Below, piece after piece: positions 12,293-24,091 of a stretch of 64,000 nt of DNA (position 1 is its first letter; each line of letters opens with the position of its first letter). The notes beneath the pieces were generated by a model. The model was not told the DNA's origin and made no database searches. It worked only from the letters and a program-made list of their open reading frames with translations. The stretch is from Plasmodiophora brassicae (taxonomy: Eukaryota; Endomyxa; Phytomyxea; Plasmodiophorida; Plasmodiophoridae): the NCBI GenBank assembly GCA_039704465.1, contig JASFAU010000011.1, forward strand, positions 1,116,001 through 1,180,000, read 5' to 3'. Both the position numbers and the translations under genes were made by a program.

Positions 12293-13689
12293 TCATGTAT
12301 CGATGGGACTAGCGGCCCACAGTCGCACGGTGTGGTCGTCCCCGGCGGACGCGAGCATGTCTCCGGCGGGGGACCAACACACGACATTGATCTCGCCTTC
12401 ATGCGCGTGCTCAATGCAACCGCGTACACGATACCGACCAGCATCATCCTTATCATCATCATCACCAGCATCGCCGCCTGCGTAGAAGCAGATCTTGTCG
12501 TCGGCTCCCGAGGTCGCGAACGCCGACGAACCGGGACGCCACGACAGCGACATGATTGGGCGGTCATGGCACCCGGCAATCACCTGCACCTGTGTCCATT
12601 GCGCTGGGAACCCGGCATGAGACGGGGGCGGGACACGGGCGAATGGCGGCGCGTCGAACCTTCCGAAGGCAGGTCGGCGTACGCGGGATTGTGCCAGATG
12701 ATGACGGTGCGGTCGTCGCTGCACGACGCTGTCGTTCGGCAACCCGGACGTCAGGTTCGCATCCGTTGACGAATTCCACACGCGACCGTACCCATTCGTT
12801 CGCCGCGGCGGTCGATGAAATCGCACGACCAGACGGTGGACGTGTGGCCCTTAAGGACCGACACGCAGAACCAGTCGTCCTCGTCTTCGGCCCAGACGCG
12901 CAGCGTGTCGTCGTACCTTCCCAACGACCAGGGGGTTAGCATGGTTATCACAGTGCCAGACGAGCGCGCCCGCCTACGAGGCCGATACAAGCATGGTTTG
13001 CGCCGGGGCCCATTTCACAAGTTTCACGTCCTGCGTGTGCCCTTGCAGGACGGACACGCATTCGAAATCGCCATCGTCGACGACTGCGACAGCCCCACGA
13101 TCAGGAGCACTGGGGGGAGGAAACGAATGTGCCGGACGTCACGTACGCTCCCAGATCCAGACGCTCTTGTCGCGGCTACAGGTCGCCAGCAGCGGGCTGT
13201 CTGACGTCGCGCACCACGCGACCGACTTGACCTCGTTGTCGTGGCCTTCGAGGGTGGCCACGCATCGGTACTCGGTCGCGTCTTCATCGGTGTCGCGTTG
13301 CCAGATGCAGACCAGGCCGTCGAACCCGCCCGATGCCAGCATCGTGGCATCGGGCGACCACGCCACACTTCGCACGGTACGACGATGTGCCTAGCGGCGA
13401 CGTGAGCGACGCCCAGCGCGGCTGCCTATCGGGGGGGCGCAAACGCACCGAGTCCAGGACAGCGACGCAGAGCCAGCGTCCATCCCGTTCGTGCGCCCAG
13501 ATCCGAATCGTGCGATCCGACGAGCACGACGCCAGCAGGTCGCCCGGCGGCGACCACGCCACCGACCATACCACGTCCTTGTGCCCTGGGTCGCGTGAGA
13601 GTCAGCGGCAGCGACGGCGCGAACCACGCAGACGCGCGGGACGCACCGTCGAGACTCGCGACGCACGTGACGCCGCCCGTCGCGGTCAT
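12293..13689 (-). CDS. CIAO1: Cytosolic iron-sulfur assembly WD40 protein (CIAO1/Cia1)
   Basis: Seven exons, 344 aa (human CIAO1 is 339). Introns 13646-13586, 13448-13391, 13146-13084, 12977-12917, 12791-12729 and 12659-12604 (56-63 nt). The seven-bladed propeller is complete, with characteristic CIAO1 strings: [41 protein letters not shown] and [12 protein letters not shown]1 is part of the cytosolic targeting complex (with MMS19 and CIAO2) that delivers Fe-S clusters to apoproteins such as DNA polymerases and helicases. One acceptor is AAG (13.0 kb intron). Start at 13689 by comparison with family length; an upstream in-frame ATG at 13773 is less likely. Divergent from the Sec7 gene. Confidence 0.93.
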
Positions 13690-13927
13690 CACGGACGTGG
13701 GCGCCGGTTCGTCGGCCGGCCGAGTGCAGCAATCGGTCGAGGCGGCACTGACAACTGCGCGGACCGCGCGCAAACGCGTCGCGACGACGGCGCGGCATGC
13801 CCGTGGGCGCTCCTATTTCGGGAACGACAGCGGCGCCACCGGACGACGTCGCCACACACACACACACCGCCACTGTGTGAGCTGCACACGATCCGTCTGT
13901 CCGCGGCGGTTGGCCTTGTAACCGTCG
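13690..13927. promoter_or_regulatory. Divergent promoter region between CIAO1 and the Sec7 gene
   Basis: 238 bp shared upstream region of two head-to-head genes. It contains a (CA)n tract near 13854-13869. No TATA-like box is obvious. Confidence 0.45.
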
Positions 13928-16900
13928 ATGGTCGATGGCGACGGGGACGCCGACGCCCGGCTCAAGGGCGTCATCGGCGCCGTCTACCGGCTGATGCGCG
14001 ACCACGGCACGTACAGCGCGCTGTGCACGGCCGTCCTCGCCGACCCGGCGTACGAGATCGTCGCTGCGCCCGTCTCCTCGCCGCCCGTCGTCGACGTCGC
14101 GCTGACGCAGACCGACCCGCCGGCGCCCTGGGTCGCTGTCGACGACGCCGTCTTCCGCGTCGGCAAGCAGGCGTTGCGGTTGGCGATCCTGCGCGATGAA
14201 CGGCGCCCGCCCGTCACCGACGTGCAGGTCTATTCGCCGGCGAACAACGAATGCCCGCCCTTCGGCTACCATCCTGTTCCGATGCGCAGCGTCCGTCCGG
14301 GGTCGTCCCGCCCGCCGCCGCTGTGGCTCTGCTACTCCCGGGTTGGCGTTGGCGTGGTCACGAACCTCGCCATGAACGCGTCGCCGGCGGCCCGCGCGAT
14401 ATCCGTCACGCCCTGGGCGCGGTCGGCCTCGTTCTCGTCGTCGTCGTCCGCCGACGCGTTCCTGTACGTGGAGAAGGACGAACGCCCGCTCCTGCTGCAG
14501 TCGTCGCTGCCGGTCGTGGCGTACCTGCGCCCGTTGCTGATGGGGTTACGCAGCCGAACGCCCTCGTCGATCATGATCGCGCTGTCGTCGATCAAGGACG
14601 TCGTCGGGTCGGGCGCCGCCGACGACGCCCTGCGCGACGTCGTCGACCAGCTCGTCGGCGTCGTGTCGTCGGAGGCCATGGCGGCGCCGTCGGTCCCGTT
14701 CTACGACGAGTTCATTGCGACGCTGACGGGCGTCGTTCGCCGGGCGGTGTCGCTGACCGTGCCGCGCCCCGATTCGTTGCTGTTTGCTGTGGCGGCGTCG
14801 TTCCAGACCCAGCGTCGGCAGCAACGTCGCGAGTTCCTCGGCGGCCTGCTTGCCGATGCGCTCCAGCGGGCGTTGTTGCACCGGGAACCAGATGGCCGTG
14901 CTGACGATAGCCCCTCGCTGCCGTCCCTGTTCGCCAACGCCATGGCGTTCCCTGTTGGCCATGAAGCGTTCCCCGGGGCGCTCAACGGTACGACCGTTGT
15001 GCAAACGGGTGTGACGACCGCCTTCGCCGCGTGACATGTGTGTGCAGGCCTGTTCGATGCGCTGTTCGAGCGTGACGACCCGCGTCGGATCTGGGCGACG
15101 GTCGTCGTCGCGCTCTGCAAGGTGGCCTGCGTGGCCGTGCCGGACGACGGGTTCGACGGGCACGATCGCCAGGCGGTCGCCAGCCAGATGGCGGGTTGGA
15201 GGAGCGATGCGCTCGTCGTCCTGAAGCGCCACCTCGAGTGCCCGGGCGTGCGGCAGGTGGTCCCGGCCGCGCCCGTGTCCCGGGTCGTGAAGTGCTTCCT
15301 GTTCAGCGCGCTTCTGAAGCGCATGTTCGGCGCTGACGAGCGCGAGCTGCGCCTGGTCGTGTCGACTGTTCAGCACCTGGCCGGGTATGGCTCTGCGAGA
15401 TCGAACATGCAACGTCGGGCTAACACGCGGCGTGATGTCAGGTCCTTCCTGGACGTGTTTCCGCACGAGCTCTCGTCGCTGTTCTCGTGCTGCGTCTCTC
15501 GGACGATCGCGTCGTCGACGGTCTCCCCCCTGGATCGCCGCCTCCTGCTGCTGGACACGTTGGTCGGCACGATCGACGCGCCGGCGTCGTTCACGCGGGC
15601 GCTGTCCCGGTTCGACGTTGCCCTGCGGGACGAAGGCGGCGAGGTCGTCGCGGCGATCCTCGACTGCCTGGTCCCGTTCTCGTCGGATGTCGCTGAACGC
15701 GGCAACCTGGTCATGCAGCGGCACGTGCTGAACATTGTCCAGACCGTATGCCGGGCGATGTTTGACGCGGCGTCGGCCATGGACGGTTCCTGCCATGGCG
15801 CGGGGGGACCGCAGCATGGCCGATCGACGTGGCGCGCACACGCCGACGAATGCATTCGCAACGATGCCCTGTCCAGCCTTGAGGGCGACCCGACCGCGAT
15901 CGCCCTGCTTCTACTGTCGCAGTGCCATCGGGTCAGCGCCGCGTCGCTGGGCGAATACCTGGGCGGGACCCGGCCTGCTGCCGATCGCCCCAACGAGGAG
16001 ACGCTGAGGCGAGCATACCTGCGCGGGTTCGCCTACCCAGCGGATGACGTCATCGGGTCGATGCGGGTCCTGCTCGGCGACACCGGCTTCTCGCTGCCCG
16101 TCGAGACGCAGAAGATCGAACGGATCCTGAACACGTTCGCGACCGTCGTCCTGTTCGAGAGGAACCCGTCGAGGTTCCCCACGGCGGATTCCGCCATGGT
16201 CCTCACGTTCCTCCTGCTGCTGGTCAACACGGGCCTGCAGAACCCGAACGTCAAACAGTAGGCGCAACCGGGCGGGCGCGCATCGTCGTCGTCCGCGATC
16301 TGACCGCGCCAATGCACAGGACGGACCGCATGACGAAATCGTCGTTCCTGTCGACCTGTGCGACCATTGGCTGCAACTATTCCACTGCCGAATTCGAGGC
16401 CATGTACGACCGCCTGGTCCACGAGCCGTTCGCGCCGCGTGCGTCGGACGCCTCGCAGCTCGTGCGCATCTGGCAATGCACGCAGGCCCGCCTGACGCTC
16501 ACGTCCGGTCGGTGCACGCCGTTCGCAAACCCTAAAGCCCCGTTCTGATGCCTCGTTAGAGTTCGCAAGCGCGGTGGTGGATGCCGGCCGACCATGTGAT
16601 GCGCATCCGGATGCGTTCCGCGCCTGCCTGCGTCACGCGTCTGCTCGCGTTGGCGATGCGGTACGCCTGCTGATGAGGAACGACGACATGAGGTGGGTGG
16701 CGCGCCTGCCCGGCAACGTCCCGCTGACGTCCGCGTGTCAGACTGATCGCGATGGGCATGAGCGCCCTGAAGTACCTGTTCTGCTGCGCGGCCGTTCTCG
16801 GCGACGAGGACGTCTGCAACGATATCGGTAGTGACGTCGTCGTCGTCGCGTCCCTGCGTTGTACTGACGATGTCTGCCGTAGCCGACCAGCTGGTCGACT

Positions 16901-17959
16901 CTGTCGTCCCCGACGAGGGCGAGGGCGCATCCCTGGGCAAGGCGTTCCAACTGAAGAACCTGTGGCTAGAGGTCAGCGTGTGGTCGGCATATTGCCGTCG
17001 TTGTTCGTCGCCCATCTGAACGGGGCGTGTCTGTGTGTGGGCAGAAAGCGTGGGCCGTGACGCATTCGGGCGAACCCGTGGGCGCCTTGCGCGCCATGCT
17101 GGATCGTTTCATCCGCCGCACGGCCCTGGAGTGCAACGCCCGCAAGCTGGCCGACCTGCACCTGTCGATCCAGGGCGACACGGCGGCGGTCATCGCCGAC
17201 CCGTCCCGGCGGTTCCTGGCGCATGGCGTCCTGCGGAAGCAGTGCGGCAGGCAGAACGAGCTGCGCGTCTACGACGTGTTCCTGTTCAACGACGTGCTGC
17301 TGTACGGCGTGTCGTACGCGGGATCGGGCGGGGGCACCTGCGTCGCCATCCACCGCGCCGTCCAGGTCGCCTTCTGCCACGTCGTCGACCTGCCCGACGG
17401 CGGCGGCGACGCCGACGACCGGGCGCACGGGTTCGTCGTGGCCAACCCGCAGAAGCGCCTGACGCTGTTCGCCAGCTCCAGCTCCGAGAAGCGCGAGTGG
17501 ATGCTGGAGATCAACGAGGCGATCGACGGGGCGCGCCGCGCCCGTTGCACGCTCGTGCGCCGGACGGTGGAGTCGATGAAGACGCAGGGCGCCGTCGACG
17601 CGCAGGCCCTGCGCCTGCTGTGCTCCACGTCGGCGTTCATCGGCAAGCGCCTGGCGTTCCAGAGCGCCGACGAGGACGAAGCGACGCCGATCGGGATCGC
17701 CATGAGCCCGGCGACGCGCGACCACTGCAAGCTCTGCCTGCGCCCGTTCTCCAGGCTGCAGAACCGGCGCAAGCGCATCTGCTCGTCGTGCAACGACCCG
17801 GTCTGCAGCCAGTGCCTCGTCGACGTGGCGCCCGCCGTGCGCCGGCACGCCCCGAACCTGAGGACCTGCTGCTGCTGCGCCGACATGCACGCCCACGCCG
17901 CGTCGTTCCTGTACGACCCGGGCTGTACGGGGCCCTGCTGCGTCCTCGCCGCGCGGTAA
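13928..17959 (+). CDS. Sec7-domain ARF guanine-nucleotide exchange factor with PH and FYVE-type zinc finger
   Basis: Eight exons, 1207 aa, introns 14988-15047, 15385-15441 (57 nt, an in-frame intron), 16258-16319, 16508-16559, 16693-16741, 16828-16882 and 16972-17044. Sec7 domain at about 600-830: GEYLGG, then FSLPVETQKIERIL holding the catalytic glutamate (E about 684), then MVLTFLLLLVNTGLQNPNVK. A PH domain follows (about 945-1065; RVYDVFLFNDVLLYGV and EKREWMLEINEA), then a FYVE-like finger (about 1130-1195; C-x2-C-x14-C-x2-C-x4-C-x2-C with RRKRICSSC in place of RRHHCRxCG). Sec7 proteins activate ARF GTPases at Golgi and endosome membranes; the PH and zinc finger should bind phosphoinositides or membrane. 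The N-terminal 600 residues are helical and not recognised. Confidence 0.88.
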
Positions 17960-18212
17960 CGGGCTGAACCCCCCATCCCCGGCTGTACATACTGTATCGT
18001 AATATAGTCCAGGTCCGATGGGGAGGGCCGGTGGTCCCCCGGCCACCGCCTCCTCCTGGCGTTGACGTCATCAGGTGGTTGACGAGGCGTCGACGTAGTC
18101 CGTGGCGACAGGCCGCGGCACTGCAGCTCGTCGGCTGCGCTGTACCCCCCACAGTCGGTCGACGCAGCGGGCTCGCGCAGTCCGTGGCGCGTGTTTGCAG
18201 CTTGCGCTGGCG

Positions 18213-20133
18213 ATGGGCGTGCGCGGGCTGCCGCAGGCGCTGCGCCCGGTGGACCACCTGCTGGCGCGGGCGGTGGACCTGACGCGGGCGGCGCCGGACG
18301 ACAACGGGCGACGCGGGTTCATCATCGACGGCGATAGCCTGCTGTACTACCTGCACGGCCGGCTCGGCCTGTCCGCCGCCCTGCACGCCGTCACCGGCGG
18401 CTGCTTCCGCCAGTTCACCGACCTCGTCGACGACTTCCTGCACCGGTTCACGCGCGTCGGCGTCCCCCTTCACGTCGTGTTCGACGGCGCCCTTCCCGGC
18501 GCCAAACGCGACACCCGCATCGGCCGGCGTCAGTGTGCGCCGCCCGCCTGTCATCGTCGCCGATCGTCTGAGCACGCGCCCGTGCAGGTCGAACGTGTGC
18601 GGACGTGTGCGCCGGCATCGACAAGCGCCTGCGGTCGTCGCGCGGGTCGCTGGCCCAGGTCGACGTGGAGCGGACGCGCGTCCCGGACCTCTGCAAGCTG
18701 TGCCTGCGGCAGGCGATCGCCACGCGGCACCCGACGGTCACCGTGTCGGTCGCCCTGTTTGAGGCCGACGACGAGTGCGCGCGCCTTGCGGACGCCACCG
18801 GCGCCGTCGGCGTCCTCGCCCAGGACACCGACTACCTCATCTTCGCCATGACCGCCGGCTACGTCCCGTTCGCGTCGCTGGCGCTCGACGACGACGGCAC
18901 CATGTCCGGCAAGGTGTACCACGCCGCCCGCACCGCCAGTGTCCTCGGCGTGCCCGTCTCGTTCCTGTACGTCGGTCGCGTTGCTCCTGTCGTTCCCTGA
19001 CGTTGACCGCCCGCCGCAGGCCCGTCGTGGCGAACCTGTGCGGCAACGACGTCGTGTCGACGGCGGCGTCGCCCGACCTGGGCGCGTTGCACGCGCGCCT
19101 GCACCACCGCTCGGCGACGCTGTCGGTCGCCGAGCAAGTCGTGTCGGGCGCCAAGGCGTTCCACAGGCGGCGGCCGACCCAGCCGGCGCGTGCGTTCCTC
19201 AGGCACTTCCTCGACACGTCGCTCAGCGACCGGGAGCGCATCGCGAAGCTGACCGCGCTGATCACGTCGAGCGGCGCCGACAAGTACGCGACGGTGCGTG
19301 TGGTGCCGCGCGACGACGGCGCGGCCGCCCTCCTGCGCCTGCACGTGGCCGGCCGTCTGAGCTCGCCGTTCGCCACCGACGTCGTCCTGAACCGGGCCAT
19401 CGCCGTCTCGTTCGGCGTCGGGTACGCGTCGTGGGACGACGCCGAGCGCCTGGCGCGGGCGCTGCGCCCGCTGCGTCGTCGCCTGGCGCACGTCCTGCTG
19501 AACCACGAGGCCGAACCGTTCGAGGTCGTCGAGGACCCGCTCGGGCTGCCCGCGCCGCCGTCGTTCGACAACGTCGTCGCGTCGTCCACCGACGCGGAGC
19601 GCCCGGCGATCCGCGCGCTCGTCGCCGCCGCCGACGTCGACGACCCGAACGTCGACCTCGTCGACGCGTTCGACGCCGGCCGCCTGCCAAGTACGTGCGC
19701 GCGCACGCTGCTGCGTTTCGTCCTGCATGGCGACGCTGGCGAGGTTCGCGACGACGACGTCGACCTTGACGACGTCGTGTTCGTCGGCGCCCTGCGGTAC
19801 ACCGTGTCGGCCTGCCCGGACGCGCGCCGCATCGTCGACGCCTTGCTGCGCACGTACGTCACGCTGGTGTCGCCGGCGACGACCCCGGCCGTGTCGGCGC
19901 CCCCCTGGCAGCAGACGATCGACCGCCTGGACGCCCTGTTCCCGTGCGCCGTGTTCCGCCACGTCCTGCAGCTGGCCATGCTGGCCAGCGACGTCCTGGG
20001 CGGCCCGGTGCCCGTTCCGCTCGTGCACCGCTGCTTCGACGGCGACGTGTTCCACGCGCACCTGCGGGCGCCCGCCCCGGACCTGCCGGGCCAGCCACGC
20101 TACGAAGCCTTGCGCATCGCCGTCGATCGATAA
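18213..20133 (+). CDS. Asteroid (ASTE1)/XPG-like nuclease-fold protein
   Basis: Three exons, 602 aa, introns 18529-18587 and 18967-19019 (GTACGT..CAG). The XPG N-region opens the protein (MGVRGLPQAL, then IDGDSLLYYL, then VVFDGALPGAKR). The XPG I-region follows (FEADDECARLADATG, then LAQDTDYLIF) and NLCGNDVV after that. This order and the VANLCGND string resemble the asteroid homolog family, FEN1-like proteins whose catalytic carboxylates are only partly conserved. Two acidic clusters are present here, so activity is possible. The C-terminal 350 residues are family-poor. A possible 5'-UTR intron ends just before the start codon. Convergent with the OPR-RAP gene (151-bp gap). Confidence 0.8.
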
Positions 20134-20284
20134 CAAAAATAGCGGTCTGCGCCGGAAATAGCGGGCCCGCAGCGTCACGCAGAAACTGCACCGTGGGAGC
20201 TGCGTGAGCGACGCAGAAAACAAATCAGAGTGCGGCGGGGCGCCGGCCCATTTTGCAATCGCGACTGTCTGCCTGCATTGTCCG

Positions 20285-22210
20285 TCATCCGAGCAGCGCC
20301 GACGCGACGGCCGTCTCGATGAAGTAGGCCTTGTCGTTCGTGTCGCGCGCGTCCCACTCGCCGGCGTTGATCGGGACGACCCGCCACCCGTGCGCCGCCA
20401 GGACGCGCTGCCGGAGCGCGGCGGCCGCGTTCAGGCGCGCGCCGCGAAACGCCCACGCGCCGTGCAGTACGAGGGCGACGCGGCGCTCGCCCTCGTCGTA
20501 TGCAAAGTCGATGATGCAGGACGTGCGCGGGCACGCGCGCCTGGCGACGAAGCGGAGCGTCGTCGCGGCGATCGCCGCCGACACGTCCTCCGCCAGGCGC
20601 TCATACTGCTCGTGCGTCGGCGCCTCCCGGTAGAGGCGCTGGCAGCGCGCCAGCGTGTCCCAGGTGCGGGGCAGGGCGCGCCGCACCTCCCCGCACTGCT
20701 CGTCGGTCAGCGACAGGCGCCACAGGTGCGCGCGGGCGCCCAGCGCCGGGTCGAACCCGCTGGCGAACAGGTCGGGCAGCAGCGCCGCCGCCCCGGTCGT
20801 CAGCGCGATCGACGCGCGATCCGCCAGCGCCAGCGCGTACAGCGTGTTGATCAGGTGGTGGTCGGCGACGGCGTCGCGCAGGCGCGGCGCGCACAGGGCC
20901 CGCGCGACCGCCTCGTAGAGCGCGTCGGCGCCGGCGTGCCCGACGTTGGCGAACGCCCAGGCCAGGTTGGCCAGGTCCACCGAGCTGAACGCGTCGATCA
21001 TCGGCAGGGCGCGCGCGGCAATCGCATCGAACACGCCGACCGGCACGTCCGGCGCCGACGCGAACGCCCAGGCCAGCGTCGACACGTTGTGCGCGCTAAA
21101 CGTTGGCCATCGGCGGGAGGCCGCCGATGCGATCCGCGCGAACAGGGCAGGCGCGTTCACGCCCGCCTTGGCGTACGCCCAGGCGATGTTCGCCAGCGCC
21201 TGCGCGTTGAACGGGTCGCGGGGGTCGCCGACGACAACGTCGGCGACGGCGCGGAACAGGTCGGGCGCCCGGTAGCCGACGCGCGCGAACGCCCAGACGA
21301 CGGTGGCGATGCCCTGTGCGTCCGTGTCGCGTAGGCGCGCCGGCAGGGCGGCGGTCAGCTGCTCGAAGAGGGCCGGCGCCGAGCGCCCCGCCCGGGCGAA
21401 CGCCCAGACCAGGTTCGACACGTTCTTCCCGTCGAACTGGTGCAGGCGCGCAGACGCCTCGCCGGCGACGGCGTCGAACAGGTCGGCGGCGCTGTGCTGC
21501 GCCTTGGCGAACGACCAGACGAGGATGGACAGGCGGTACGCGTTCAGGGTCGGGACGGCGGCGACGGCGTGCCGGGCGATGGCGTCCAGCAGCGCATGGT
21601 CGACGACGCCGGCGACGGTGAACCCCCAGGCGACGAGCGGCAGGTCCTGCGGGTGGAACGCGCCGACCTGGGCGGCGGACGCGGCCGCCAGGTCGGCCAG
21701 GACGCGCCGGACGGACGACTCGCGCAGGCCCAGGACGGACACCGAGTGCAGGATCGACGTCAGGTGCGAGCTGTTGATCGGCGGCGACGACGCGCCGGCG
21801 TGCTCGCGCAGCGCCTGGATCATGGCGGGGACGACGCGGTCGAACTCGGACGCGAACCGCCGGTCATACGTGGCGATGCAGCGCAGGACGTTGGCGACGG
21901 TGCGCAGCGTGAGGCGGCCGGGCGCGAACGCCAGCAGCCGGTCGAGCACGACGCGCAGGTCGTCGACGTGGCCGGGCAGGCGCGTCTGGAACCGCAGCGT
22001 CTTGTACAGCAGGCGCGCCAGGTTCCCGGGGTAGAGCTCGTGCTGCGCCAGCAGCGCGCGCGCGTCACTGTTCCCCCGGAACACGATCCTGGACGGGTCC
22101 GTCGGCGGCGGCATCGGCGCGTCCGCCGTCGCCGCCGTCGCGGCAAACCGTGCGACGGGCCGGCAGCGCCGCAGCATCGCCGACACGCGACGCACGAGGC
22201 CGGCCGCCAT
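20285..22210 (-). CDS. Octatricopeptide-repeat protein with C-terminal RAP domain, probably mitochondrial
   Basis: Single exon, 641 aa. The N-terminus (MAAGLVRRVSAMLRRCRPVA) is basic and lacks acids, as in a mitochondrial presequence. Residues about 200-440 contain at least seven helical repeats of the LANLAWAFA / IATVVWAFAR type. Residues about 575-635 form a RAP domain (VALVLHGAWAFRG, then LAAHGWRVVPINAGEW). OPR-RAP proteins bind organelle RNA and act in rRNA or mRNA processing and translation. The start at 22210 puts the presequence first; the longer frame begins without an ATG. An intronless gene in an intron-rich neighbourhood is worth noting. Confidence 0.87.
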   Translation of the reverse strand: MAAGLVRRVSAMLRRCRPVARFAATAATADAPMPPPTDPSRIVFRGNSDARALLAQHELYPGNLARLLYKTLRFQTRLPGHVDDLRVVLDRLLAFAPGRLTLRTVANVLRCIATYDRRFASEFDRVVPAMIQALREHAGASSPPINSSHLTSILHSVSVLGLRESSVRRVLADLAAASAAQVGAFHPQDLPLVAWGFTVAGVVDHALLDAIARHAVAAVPTLNAYRLSILVWSFAKAQHSAADLFDAVAGEASARLHQFDGKNVSNLVWAFARAGRSAPALFEQLTAALPARLRDTDAQGIATVVWAFARVGYRAPDLFRAVADVVVGDPRDPFNAQALANIAWAYAKAGVNAPALFARIASAASRRWPTFSAHNVSTLAWAFASAPDVPVGVFDAIAARALPMIDAFSSVDLANLAWAFANVGHAGADALYEAVARALCAPRLRDAVADHHLINTLYALALADRASIALTTGAAALLPDLFASGFDPALGARAHLWRLSLTDEQCGEVRRALPRTWDTLARCQRLYREAPTHEQYERLAEDVSAAIAATTLRFVARRACPRTSCIIDFAYDEGERRVALVLHGAWAFRGARLNAAAALRQRVLAAHGWRVVPINAGEWDARDTNDKAYFIETAVASALLG

Positions 22211-22441
22211 GTGGGCGCGCCGCCGCGCAGTCCAGCGACGTGCAGCTCCCGCCCGCGCCGCGCACTCAGGCCCACTGGGGAACTGCAATCGGCACGACGG
22301 GGCGTGTGCAGCTCCTGCTCCGCACCTGCGCTGTCGGGGGGCAGCTCGTCGCTGCTGCTGGCGTCAGCGACGGTATAATGAATTGCGCGGTGTGCAGCTT
22401 CGCAGATCCGCTGACAGGGGGGCGGCCGCCGCGTGTATTCG

Positions 22442-23257
22442 TCAGATGTCCTCGTCCTCGTCGGAGAGGACGGCGTCGGGCTGGAAGTGCAGCAGCAGGA
22501 GGCGGCTCTTGTCGACGCCGACGCGCAGCGGGCGCAGGGCGGCGTCGACGTCGGCGCGGGACTTGGTGACGCGCTCCCGCTCCCGTCGGACGCGCTCGCG
22601 CTCGTCGGCGTTGCGCGCCCGGTCGACCTCGACGCGTTCCAGGTCGCGCCGCGCCCGCTCCAGGCGCGCCTGCGCGTCGGCCGCGTCACGTGCCAGCGCC
22701 TCGTCCAGCGACGCGGCCCGGCGCTCGCGCGCCTCGAGGTCGGCGCTCTGGTCGGCGAGCGCGCGCCGCTCGCCGACCAGCACCCGCGTCCGCATCGTCA
22801 TCGTCCGGTACTCCAGCAGGTACCGATCCGCCAGGCGGCGCCGCTCAGCGTCGTCGTCGTCGTCGCCGGACGGTCGCCCCGGGCACTCGAACGACGCGAT
22901 CAGGTCGCGCAGCGGCACGTTCACCGTGCTGCTCTGGATCGCCTGGCGGCACAGCGGGCACTTGGGCGCCGACCGGCGCCGCCGCAGGCACGCCCGGCAG
23001 AACGTGTGCCCGCACGGGAACAGGACGGTCGGCTCGTGGTCCGGCGCCACCATCCGCTGCGAGCTGTGTCGGGCGGGTGTCGGCGATCGGGGGGGTCCCA
23101 GGCGGTCGTTTCGTGTCGCGAGTTACCAGATCTGGCAGCGGTACGCGCCGTCCGCCTCCGTCGTGTCGTCGTCGTCGTCGTCGGCCGGTGCCGCCGCCGC
23201 CCACTGGTGCAGGCGGGAGCCCAGGCGCACGGGGACGACGTCGCCGCTCGTCGCCAT
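22442..23257 (-). CDS. RING finger-coiled-coil protein
   Basis: Two exons, 250 aa, intron 23126-23064 (63 nt, GTAACT..CAG). Splicing is needed to complete the RING: exon 1 supplies YRCQIC and exon 2 supplies CGHTFCRACL and CPLC, giving C3HC4 at about residues 39-85. A long charged coiled coil follows (about 110-215), ending in an acidic tail. Exon 1 has a poly-Asp stretch. The layout is TRIM-like but has no B-box, so it is a likely E3 ubiquitin ligase of unknown target. The start lies only 82 bp from that of the divergent membrane-protein gene. Confidence 0.85.
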
Positions 23258-23339
23258 TTCCTCCAGTAACGGACGGTTCGGCCGCGTACCCCAGAGCGAT
23301 CGCGACCGGCCGAACCTGTGTGGACTTTCGTACTGGCCG
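23258..23339. promoter_or_regulatory. Short divergent promoter between the RING gene and the membrane-protein gene
   Basis: Only 82 bp separate the two start codons, so a shared core promoter is likely. No motif recognised. Confidence 0.4.
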
Positions 23340-24008
23340 ATGCACGTCCGCGCAGCGTCGTCGTCGTCGCCGCCGACGAGGCACGCGCTCGTCCTCGTCG
23401 TCTACGGCGGCGTCGCGTTCGCCGCCGCCCTGCTGTACGTGCCGGGCGCGCGCCTCGAATCGCACGGCGAGGCGGTCCTGTTCCGCGGGGGCAGGCAGCG
23501 GACGGCGCTGGGCATCGCCTGGATCGCCATCGGCAAGCTGGCGCGGTACGTCGCCTGCGTCGCCGCCGCGTTCGTGTTCGGGGCGCCGGTCGCGCTCGCC
23601 CTGCAGCGGGCGCGGTGCACGTTCGACGACCTGGAGGACGCCTGGCGCAGCACGACGACGCGCCGGGCGCTGCCGGCCCGGGCGCACCGACAGGCGGTCC
23701 AGCAGGACCTGGTCGGGGCCGCCCTGCTGGTGGGCGCCGCCTCCCTCCTGATCCGCGTCCTGCCGGCGCCCGGGCTGACGCGAGCGCTGCGCGACAACCT
23801 CCTGGACCTGCCCGCCCGGTCGCTCTGCGCCGCGCTCTACGCCGCCGCCTTCACCGGCGCCGTCCTCCTCCTCACCATCGTCTTCATCGGCGCCGCCGTC
23901 CTCGCCTACGTCGTCGTCGCCGTCCTGCTCCTGGGCGGCCGCCAATGCAGGACGGCGCCGCCTGGCGCCGATCGGGCATGCGGCAGAGTCGTCGGCGCGC
24001 CCGTCTAA
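23340..24008 (+). CDS. Small multi-pass membrane protein of unknown function
   Basis: 222 aa, single exon. About four hydrophobic helices: near residues 18-35 (ALVLVVYGGVAFAAALLYV), 60-85, 130-150 and 175-205 (TGAVLLLTIVFIGAAVLAYV), with an Arg-rich loop in the middle. No family recognised. The start is chosen as the first ATG before the first helix; the frame stays open upstream, but that part overlaps the divergent RING gene. Confidence 0.6.
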   Translation: MHVRAASSSSPPTRHALVLVVYGGVAFAAALLYVPGARLESHGEAVLFRGGRQRTALGIAWIAIGKLARYVACVAAAFVFGAPVALALQRARCTFDDLEDAWRSTTTRRALPARAHRQAVQQDLVGAALLVGAASLLIRVLPAPGLTRALRDNLLDLPARSLCAALYAAAFTGAVLLLTIVFIGAAVLAYVVVAVLLLGGRQCRTAPPGADRACGRVVGAPV

Positions 24009-24091
24009 GTACGTAAACGAGCGGGACCCGCGCCCGAACGTGACGACGAGGGGCTGCGTCCGACAGTCTGTCTGTGAGTGTGTGCTGACCA

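Noticed and set aside
14546..15841. 431-codon minus-strand frame
   Set aside because: Antisense shadow of the Sec7 gene.
18859..20223. 454-codon minus-strand frame
   Set aside because: Antisense shadow of the asteroid-like gene.
20204..21334. 376-codon plus-strand frame
   Set aside because: Antisense shadow of the OPR-RAP gene.
22209..23339. Very long plus-strand frame over the RING gene and into the membrane protein
   Set aside because: It is antisense to the spliced RING gene and low complexity; the supported start is 23340.
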